Positions 58,019 through 64,000 of a DNA stretch of 64,000 nt are shown one piece after another (position 1 is the first letter of the stretch; each line of letters starts with the position of its first letter). The DNA lies in contig NZ_NHPP01000024.1 in assembly GCF_002838835.1 (NCBI RefSeq), positions 1 through 64,000 of the forward strand, in the 5' to 3' direction. The stretch is from Siphonobacter sp. SORGH_AS_0500. Its GTDB lineage: Bacteria > Bacteroidota > Bacteroidia > Cytophagales > Spirosomataceae. The position numbers were made by a program, and so were the translations under genes. Under the pieces are notes generated by a model, which was given only the letters and a program-made list of their open reading frames with translations, was not told the DNA's origin and searched no databases.

Positions 58019-61000
58019 ATGAGTAAGGATCGAACCGAATGGCTGGCCCGGCTAGCTCCCCAGGCAAACTGGGACTGGAATTTGAAGACTGATCAGTGGT
58101 GGAATAATGATGATTTTGAAGCGAATTTTGGTTCTTTACCTCTGGAAGAAGGGCAATCGCTGAAAAAATATATTCAAAACAGAATTCATCCTGAAGATGT
58201 CTTTAATGTTCGATCAGAGCTAAAAAAAGCATTTAAAAGTAACCAGGATGTCTGGTCGGAAGAGTTTCGTTTACTACTGCCGAACCAAACCTGGGCTTAT
58301 GTGCGGGCCAAAGCCTATTTGGTGAGAGAAGAAGGAGGTGTGGGTCGCATGGTTGGTACGCTGGAGGATTTGACAGAGACTAAGGGTTTAAAGGAAGAGT
58401 ACCAACAGTATAAAGAATACATCAGTCTGGCTCTACTTTCTGCGGGCGTTGGGATATGGAGCATGTCTCTCAAAAATCGCATGATTACCTGGGACGCTCA
58501 ATGCCAAAAATTATTTCATTCGGCTGATTCTTCGTTGTTATTAGATGATTTCCTTTCCCACGTGCACCCGGAGGACCTCTCTGTACTGAAAGCGGGAATA
58601 GAGAACCCGCAAAAAGCCGGTACAGCCGATGCCGCCAGCATCGATTTTCGCTACGTATTGCCCAATCAGACGTTACACATTCGGCTGATTGGGAAGGCTT
58701 ATTATAGTCCCGAGGGAATTATCGATTATTTCACGGGTGCTGTGCGGGACATTACCGAAGACAAACGAAAAGAATCCGCTCTGAAAAATGTGGAAAAGCA
58801 GTTTCAGGCGGCCTTCGACTATGCCCTGCTCGGTATTGTTATTGCAGATACGGATGGTAATTTTCTTCTGGTCAACAAAGCTTTTACTGAGCTGACCGGT
58901 TACGCCGCCGATGAATTGTATCAGGGGAATTATAAACTCATTACTTATCCCGAAGACCTTAACCATCGGCCCTGGGTTAATAGCCTGATTACGGGGAAAG
59001 AAACTACATTTACGCAACAAAAACGATACATTCGGAAAGATGGCAAAGTGATCTGGGTTGTTTTACATACCACACTGATCCTGGGGGATGAGCCCAAAGA
59101 AAGCCGATTTTTCTCGATTATCCAGGACGTTACAGAAGAAGTATCGGCCCGAGATCAACAGAAACGTTTACTGGCTTTAGTTGAAAATAGCTCGGAATTC
59201 ATGGCGATTTTTACGCTACATGGTGATCTGACCTACATTAATCAGGCGGGGCAAAAACTGGCCGGGATTGAAGCTGAAGATTTAATACTAAGCCGCAGAA
59301 TTTCTGAGTTTTTTTCGACCGAGGAATATCAGTCTTTTGAAAAAACCGTTTTGCCCGCTATGGTCATAGAAGGGTACTGGGGGGGTGAAATTCAGATTCG
59401 GCACTTCAAAACGGGTGAAATTATTCCGGTTTACGCCAACGGTATTCTTATTCGGGATGAGTCTAACAATGAACCCATCGCAAGAGGGTTTATGCTGCGG
59501 GACCTGCGAAAAGAAATCCTGACCCAGCAGGCTTTAAGTGAAAGCGAAAGTCGTTTTCGAAACCTCGTCGGACAGGCTCCGGTGGCCATTGGCCTTTTAA
59601 AAGGCTGGGATATGGTCATAGAAACCGCTAATGAATCCATTCTGAACCTGTGGGGGAAAGATGAGAAGATCATTGGTATGCCCCTAATGGACGCATTACC
59701 TGAGTTAAGAGGACAGGGATTTCTGGAGCTTTTACGGGACGTATATCGAACGGGTAAGCCTTTTTACGGATACGAAATCTTGACGCAGGTCATTCGTAAT
59801 GGGCAAAAAGTAGCCTGTTACTTTAACTTCGTTTATGCAGCTGTACGTGATTCCGATGAACAAATCATAGGCGTAAGTATTGTAGCTACCGAAGTTACCG
59901 ATCAGATTAAATCAAAGAAAGAGTTACAGTTTAGCGAAGAGCGTTTCCGTAGTTTTATTGTCAATTCGCCTACGCCTATTGCCATTTACGAAGGAACTGA
60001 AATGAGAATTCGCATGGCTAATCAGGCCGTGCTGGATACCTGGGGCCGGGATGCTTCCGTGATTGGGAAAACCTTTCGGGAAGTATTGCCAGAACTCGAT
60101 TCTCAGGAATTTTACAAATTACTCGATCAGGTATATCAGACGGGAGTGCCGTATGTCGCTACGGAAGATCGGGTGGATCTGATGATTGGCGGCAAACTCC
60201 AAACCCATTATTTCAGCTTTGTGTATAAAGCACTTCGGAATTCGAACGGGGTAATTTATGGAGTTATGAATACGGCTACCGACGTTACGGCTCTGGTAAA
60301 TGCCAAACAGCAGTTACAGGATGCTGAACAAAACCTCCGGTCCGCCATTGCTCTGGCCGAGTTAGGAACCTGGAGCCGCCATTTGGTGACGGATACCCTC
60401 ACGTATTCGGATCGGGTTTCAGACTGGTTTGGTTTTGAAAATTCCAGCCATGGCTTTTCTGCTTTCATGTCAGCCGTACATCCAGAAGATCGTGAACGGG
60501 TTTCTGGCGTGATCAAGCAGGTCTTAACCCCTGGAATGAAAGATCATTACTCCATTGAATTTCGGGTAATTCATCTGAAAACAGGTGAAGAAAGAAGCGT
60601 TCAGGCTCAGGGGAAAGTTTCTTACGATCAGCAGGGAAAACCGTATTTGCTAAGTGGAACTGTTCGGGACGTCACCGCTGAAAAACGCACGGCAAAAGAG
60701 CTGGAACGGTTGGTGAGCATCCGAACGATGGAATTGCAGAAAGCCAACGAGTTATTGCAGGCCTCTAATCAGGAACTGGAGCAATACGCTTACGTAGCTT
60801 CCCATGATTTACAGGAGCCGTTGCGTAAAATCCGAATGTTTTCGGGGATTATTCAGGAAATGCCCCAACTGCCAGAAGCAGCCCGGACTTCGCTGGCAAA
60901 GGTTGTTAATTCTTCCGAACGAATGACCTTATTAATCAAAGATCTGCTGGAATTCTCCCGCTTGCTAAAGTCCGATCGGGTTTATACGATGACCGATCTC

Positions 61001-61513
61001 AATGAGGTAATTCGAAATGTGATTAGTGATTTTGAATTATCGATTCAGGAAAAAGCGGCCCGCATTCAAGTAGATCGTCTGCCTCAGATCGAAGCCGTTT
61101 CGTTACAGATGAACCAACTGTTTTATAATCTGATCAGTAATGCCCTCAAGTTTACCAGACCCGGTGAAACGCCCCAGGTAATCATTGCCTGCCGGGTGAT
61201 GTCTGCGGAAGAGGTAAAACAGCAAGGCTTGATTTTTAAAGAGGAGCGGTATTATGATGTGACGGTTAGTGACAATGGGATTGGCTTTCAGGCTCAATAC
61301 AAAGAACAGATTTTTGAAGTATTCAAACGACTTCACACCCGCGAGACGTACCCCGGAACGGGTGTAGGGCTGGCCTTGTGTAAAAAAATCGCCATTAATC
61401 ACGGCGGGGTGTTATGGGCAGAATCTGAGGAGGGCAAGGGATCGGTGTTTCATATCATACTTCCTGAAAAACAGATTATTAAGTCAGACCATGTGCCTTA
61501 TGAACTTCAATGA
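58019..61513 (+). CDS. Multi-PAS sensor histidine kinase (about seven PAS domains, no receiver)
   Basis: A 1164-residue soluble kinase without transmembrane segments. About seven PAS/PAC units follow one another (about 20-115, 130-245, 255-375, 385-500, 508-635, 640-765 and 790-895), several ending in the PAC signature (GTLEDLTETK, GAVRDITEDK, SIIQDVTEE, GTVRDVTAEK). Units five and six are very similar to each other (APVAIGLLKGWDMVIETAN / SPTPIAIYEGTEMRIRMAN), which suggests internal duplication. A short coiled coil leads into HisKA with VASHDLQEPLRKI (phospho-His929), the phytochrome-type H box, and HATPase with NLISNALKFTRP, DNGIGF and GTGVGLALCKKI. It has no receiver of its own and lies near three receiver-only genes, so it may phosphorylate them (inference). 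Confidence 0.93.
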   Translation: MSKDRTEWLARLAPQANWDWNLKTDQWWNNDDFEANFGSLPLEEGQSLKKYIQNRIHPEDVFNVRSELKKAFKSNQDVWSEEFRLLLPNQTWAYVRAKAYLVREEGGVGRMVGTLEDLTETKGLKEEYQQYKEYISLALLSAGVGIWSMSLKNRMITWDAQCQKLFHSADSSLLLDDFLSHVHPEDLSVLKAGIENPQKAGTADAASIDFRYVLPNQTLHIRLIGKAYYSPEGIIDYFTGAVRDITEDKRKESALKNVEKQFQAAFDYALLGIVIADTDGNFLLVNKAFTELTGYAADELYQGNYKLITYPEDLNHRPWVNSLITGKETTFTQQKRYIRKDGKVIWVVLHTTLILGDEPKESRFFSIIQDVTEEVSARDQQKRLLALVENSSEFMAIFTLHGDLTYINQAGQKLAGIEAEDLILSRRISEFFSTEEYQSFEKTVLPAMVIEGYWGGEIQIRHFKTGEIIPVYANGILIRDESNNEPIARGFMLRDLRKEILTQQALSESESRFRNLVGQAPVAIGLLKGWDMVIETANESILNLWGKDEKIIGMPLMDALPELRGQGFLELLRDVYRTGKPFYGYEILTQVIRNGQKVACYFNFVYAAVRDSDEQIIGVSIVATEVTDQIKSKKELQFSEERFRSFIVNSPTPIAIYEGTEMRIRMANQAVLDTWGRDASVIGKTFREVLPELDSQEFYKLLDQVYQTGVPYVATEDRVDLMIGGKLQTHYFSFVYKALRNSNGVIYGVMNTATDVTALVNAKQQLQDAEQNLRSAIALAELGTWSRHLVTDTLTYSDRVSDWFGFENSSHGFSAFMSAVHPEDRERVSGVIKQVLTPGMKDHYSIEFRVIHLKTGEERSVQAQGKVSYDQQGKPYLLSGTVRDVTAEKRTAKELERLVSIRTMELQKANELLQASNQELEQYAYVASHDLQEPLRKIRMFSGIIQEMPQLPEAARTSLAKVVNSSERMTLLIKDLLEFSRLLKSDRVYTMTDLNEVIRNVISDFELSIQEKAARIQVDRLPQIEAVSLQMNQLFYNLISNALKFTRPGETPQVIIACRVMSAEEVKQQGLIFKEERYYDVTVSDNGIGFQAQYKEQIFEVFKRLHTRETYPGTGVGLALCKKIAINHGGVLWAESEEGKGSVFHIILPEKQIIKSDHVPYELQ

Positions 61514-61593
61514 AACGGCCCTTTTTAGAATAAAAAAGGCTAGTGGCATTGATTTTTCTACTATAGTCTGTATCATATAAAAACCGTATAGCT

Positions 61594-61836
61594 ATGGAAA
61601 ATTCAGAAAATATTCAAAATGATCAGAAACCACATCAGCAAAATCCATCCCTGTCGGATGACTCAGCAACGTATGATCGTTCTCAACCCGTAGAAGTAGA
61701 AAATGAGGGGGAACGTCCGAAGAAAGAACCGCTGGGCGGATTGGAAGTAATTCCACATGATCCCAACGTTTCTTATACATCCAGCGACGAAGAAGCTGAT
61801 ATTATTCGGGAAGAAAAAGCGAAGAATCATCAATAA
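61594..61836 (+). CDS. Small acidic, probably disordered hypothetical protein
   Basis: An 80-residue protein, rich in E/D/P/N/Q and K (EGERPKKEPLGGLEVIPHDP in the middle, SSDEEADIIREEKAK near the end). It has almost no hydrophobic core and is predicted disordered by composition. No family was recognised. A start at ATG 61594 and the strong terminator 5 bases after the stop support it as real. Confidence 0.65.
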   Translation: MENSENIQNDQKPHQQNPSLSDDSATYDRSQPVEVENEGERPKKEPLGGLEVIPHDPNVSYTSSDEEADIIREEKAKNHQ

Positions 61837-61841
61837 AAACG

Positions 61842-61870
61842 AGAGCCCTACTGATCATCAGTAGGGCTCT
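61842..61870. terminator. Bidirectional terminator between the small acidic gene and oxyR
   Basis: A perfect 14-base stem (AGAGCCCTACTGAT / ATCAGTAGGGCTCT) with a one-base centre, flanked by A- and T-runs, between convergent stop codons. Confidence 0.9.
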
Positions 61871-61878
61871 TTTGTTAA

Positions 61879-62813
61879 CTAGGGCGTAACCACGGACCGT
61901 TCCTGCATTTGTAGCATCTTGGGTGGTACTACTTTCTGAATTTCATCGGAGAGAGCCGCTACGATCTTTTCTTTCAGGTAATTGCGATTGGTAACCAGCC
62001 CAATTTCTCGTACCGGAGCCGGCGTTTTGAAATAACGAATCAGTTCTACCTGATCTTCATCAAAATCCTGCGTGGCTAATTCGGGTAAGATCGTGAGTCC
62101 GCCCGAGGTATTAACCATTTTTTCAGCGTCTCCAAACTACCCGCTTTATACTCAAACTGATGCAATTGAGCCGCTTGCCGGGTTAACTGACACAGATTCT
62201 CAATTTGCGAACGTAAGCAATGGCCCTCTTCGAGTAACCATAACTCGTTCGGGTCCAGCTCTTCGGGCAGGGCGTATTTCTTCTTGAATAAGGCATTCGC
62301 AGGAGAAACGTACACGAGTAACTCTTCGTAGAAAAGAGGATACTCCTTCAGTAAATCATCCTGTGAAGGCGTCGCCATCAGGCCAATGTCTAATTGCCCA
62401 TTCTTCAGTTTTTCGATGATACTTTCAGTAGTCTGTTCCGTAATTTTCAGACGTATATCTTTATAAGTATCCAGAAAATTTTTCAGAAATAAAGGAACCA
62501 GATAGGGAGCCACCGTTGGAATAACACCCAAACGGATCTCGCCCGAAAGCTCATTCTTCCGTTCATCCACAATGGCCTTCAGTTTCTCGCAGGACTGTAA
62601 AACCTGTCGGGCCTGCTGAACAATTAGTAAGCCAATCTCCGTAGGTTGAGTAGGCTGCTTTTTCCGATCTAATAATTGTACCTCGAGTTCGTCTTCCAGT
62701 TTCTGAATTTGCATACTCAAGGAAGGCTGCGTAACGGAGCAGGCTTCGGCGGCTTTTCCGAAATGACCGTAGTCCGTAATGGCCACTAAATATTCAAGCT
62801 GAGTGATGGTCAT
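61879..62813 (-). pseudogene. oxyR: OxyR hydrogen-peroxide-sensing LysR-type regulator, frameshifted
   Basis: A LysR-family protein. The N-terminal helix-turn-helix is TQLEYLVAITDYGHFGKAAEACSVTQPSLSMQIQKLE (opening QLEYLVAITDYGHFGKAAEA). The effector domain carries the OxyR redox pair in EEGHCLRSQIENLCQL, exactly at residues 199 and 208 as in E. coli OxyR. The frame is lost after LETLKK. One extra A in the run at 62118-62123 gives LETLKKMVNTSGGLTILPELA, the normal OxyR continuation, and the rest runs to the stop at 61879. The repaired protein has about 311 residues. The loss of one base would cut off the last quarter of the effector domain; a sequencing error is more likely. It is divergent from ahpC. 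Confidence 0.9.
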
Positions 62814-62822
62814 TAGAAAAAC

Positions 62823-62842
62823 TTATTCTTTCTTAAGAATAA
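62823..62842. promoter_or_regulatory. Perfect inverted repeat just upstream of oxyR
   Basis: TTATTCTT / AAGAATAA with a TCTT spacer, starting 10 bases before the oxyR ATG. It contains the T-N11-A type LysR-box symmetry (ATTCTTTCTTAAGAAT) and could be an autoregulatory OxyR site. About 170 bases further on lies ahpC, whose promoter I could not place exactly. Confidence 0.4.
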
Positions 62843-63014
62843 TTGATTTGTTCGATGAAGCAAAGTTGGCTTGTTTTGCAACGCAAACCAAATAAAACAT
62901 TTCTAAGAGCGATGGTAATCAGTTCCTGGAAATGAAAACAAAAATAGTATTATTTTTATAATTATTTGGTTTTAAAGGTTATTGAATTTCAATTAAAAAT
63001 AAAATCTTCTTCCC

Positions 63015-63569
63015 ATGGCAAATGGTATACTGGGCTTAGGTGCCCAATTCCCTGAATTCAAAAAAACGTCTGTAGTTTCCCTTGAAAAAGGTAATGAATT
63101 CTACGACATCACGAACGAAGATCATAAAAACGCTGGCAAATGGATGGTAATGTTCTGGTGGCCAAAAGATTTCACATTCGTATGTCCAACGGAAATTGCT
63201 GCATTTAACCAAAAATTTGCTGATTTCTCTGACCGTGATGCCATCCTGATCGGTGCTTCTACGGATAGCGAATTCGTTCACGCAGCTTGGCGTCGTAACC
63301 ACGATGACCTTCGTGACCTGAAATTCCCAATGCTGGCGGATACTTCAAAATCTTTAGCTGAAGAGCTAGGTATCTTAACGGCTGATGAGAAAGTAGCTTA
63401 CCGTGTTACGTATATCGTCGATCCTCAAGGTATCGTTCGTTGGGTAGCTGCCAACGACCTGAGCGTAGGCCGTAACGTTGACGAAGTTCTTCGTGTACTA
63501 GATGCTCTTCAGACGGACGAACTTTGCCCTTGCAACTGGGTAAAAGGTGAAGAAACCCTGAATGCATAA
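63015..63569 (+). CDS. ahpC: Peroxiredoxin AhpC (AhpD-dependent type)
   Basis: A 184-residue two-Cys peroxiredoxin that reduces hydrogen peroxide and organic peroxides. The peroxidatic Cys57 is in FTFVCPTEI and the resolving cysteines 171 and 173 in DELCPCNW. The CPCNW tail and the overall pattern match the AhpC that uses an AhpD-type disulfide reductase rather than AhpF. An AhpD-like gene follows at 63705, and oxyR is divergent, so this is a compact peroxide-defence module. Start ATG 63015. Confidence 0.95.
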   Translation: MANGILGLGAQFPEFKKTSVVSLEKGNEFYDITNEDHKNAGKWMVMFWWPKDFTFVCPTEIAAFNQKFADFSDRDAILIGASTDSEFVHAAWRRNHDDLRDLKFPMLADTSKSLAEELGILTADEKVAYRVTYIVDPQGIVRWVAANDLSVGRNVDEVLRVLDALQTDELCPCNWVKGEETLNA

Positions 63570-63597
63570 GTGAGATATTCATTCTCCCATTGATACC

Positions 63598-63627
63598 ATA
63601 ACCCTGATGAGGAATCGTCAGGGTTAT
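63598..63627 (+). terminator. Hairpin between ahpC and the AhpD-like gene
   Basis: ATAACCCTGA / TCAGGGTTAT with a 10-base loop and a TTT tail, 28 bases after the ahpC stop. It may partly terminate and so lower expression of the downstream gene relative to ahpC. Confidence 0.7.
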
Positions 63628-63704
63628 TTTCTAAACAGGTCGCCAAAGGCGTTACTACCTGAGTTGTATTTCATTTATTTATCCTTCCCAAAACATATTC
63701 TCTC

Positions 63705-64000
63705 ATGTTTGGCATTGCTTCAGAAACCAAAAAAAATCTGCTCTCCGAAATCAAACTTCCCGAAACATTCGAAAGTTTCTGGATTGACCGTTTAAATGCA
63801 ACTGATCACCGTTACCTGAAAGATCTTCGCATTAACGTTCAGAACGTTCTGAAATCGCAGAATATCAATAAAAAAGAAGCTTACCTGATGGCTTTAGGTG
63901 TAGCGATTAACGAGAAAAGTGTTCCAGCAGTCCTTGAGGCGATTGAATCAGCCGCGAAAGCCGAAGGTGCCGAAGAGAAAGAAATTCAGGAAGTAGCCGC
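63705..64000 (+). CDS. ahpD: AhpD-like alkylhydroperoxidase-family protein (partial, runs off the window)
   Basis: From ATG 63705 (MFGIASETKKNLLSEIKLP) an open frame reaches the window end, 98 codons in. The all-helical pattern with DLRINVQNVLKSQNINKKEAYLMALGVAINEKSVPAV (LRINVQNVLKS, EAYLMALGVAINEK) fits the N-terminal part of the AhpD/carboxymuconolactone decarboxylase family. Members reduce the AhpC disulfide through a CxxC motif that would lie beyond the window. The adjacency to ahpC and oxyR supports this. It is incomplete, so the catalytic residues cannot be checked. Confidence 0.7.
   Translation, partial: MFGIASETKKNLLSEIKLPETFESFWIDRLNATDHRYLKDLRINVQNVLKSQNINKKEAYLMALGVAINEKSVPAVLEAIESAAKAEGAEEKEIQEVA

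Overview
The window looks like a chromosomal segment of a Bacteroidota bacterium, most likely a Cytophagales member of the Spirosomataceae/Cytophagaceae type (inference). The support is a SusC/SusD operon with an ECF sigma factor and FecR-type anti-sigma factor, DUF3823 and DUF4965 proteins, Bacteroidota-type promoters (TTG, about 19-21 bases, then TAnnTTTG), few Shine-Dalgarno sites, and the SDR-type threonine dehydrogenase. No prophage, insertion sequence, CRISPR array or rRNA was seen. Two tRNAs are present: Cys(GCA) and Val(GAC).

Layout. 79-15062: a glycan-utilisation locus with a divergent GH5-like hydrolase, sigma factor, FecR, SusC, SusD, DUF3823 lipoprotein, GH43, DUF4965 glycosidase-like protein and a second GH43; it probably handles an arabinose- or xylose-containing hemicellulose. 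It contains a repeat-rich island at 13171-14033. 15212-25858: an Omp85-type outer-membrane protein, DEAD-box helicase, ClpB, a short-chain dehydrogenase, a DUF4136 lipoprotein, a GH105 hydrolase, a P-loop kinase and a XerC-type recombinase. 26379-29633: an AT-rich hybrid histidine kinase translationally coupled to a LytTR response regulator. 29688-32537: an Lrp-type regulator divergent from threonine dehydrogenase and kbl (threonine to glycine). 32707-39260: an exported protein, NUDIX hydrolase, DUF2807 protein, M28 peptidase, a candidate structured RNA, pth, and pyrR-pyrB. 39453-49916: TauE-like permease, MscS channel, sterol desaturase, methionine-type aminotransferase, thioredoxin-fold protein, tRNA-Cys, DUF1963 protein, uridine phosphorylase, gluconokinase and a GNAT. 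50042-53798: a three-subunit molybdenum aldehyde/xanthine oxidoreductase of the PaoABC type. 54187-61513: three paralogous single-domain response regulators, a UMF1-type transporter, tRNA-Val and a seven-PAS histidine kinase. 61594-64000: a small acidic protein, then oxyR divergent from ahpC and an AhpD-like gene that runs off the window.

A striking technical feature is that six otherwise well-conserved genes (sigma factor, Omp85 protein, GH105, LytTR regulator, UMF1 transporter, oxyR) are each split by one frameshift. Each can be repaired by adding one base to a short homopolymer. This points to systematic homopolymer under-calling in the assembly rather than six real mutations.

The best candidate for something undescribed is a minus-strand transcription unit at about 36434-36829. 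It has a near-consensus promoter, three successive perfect stem-loops and an intrinsic terminator, but no convincing protein. Second-rank candidates are a 29-residue hydrophobic peptide just upstream of the AT-rich two-component system, TAGTAG dyads inside the TauE-like promoter, and a cluster of three receiver-only proteins next to a kinase without a receiver.
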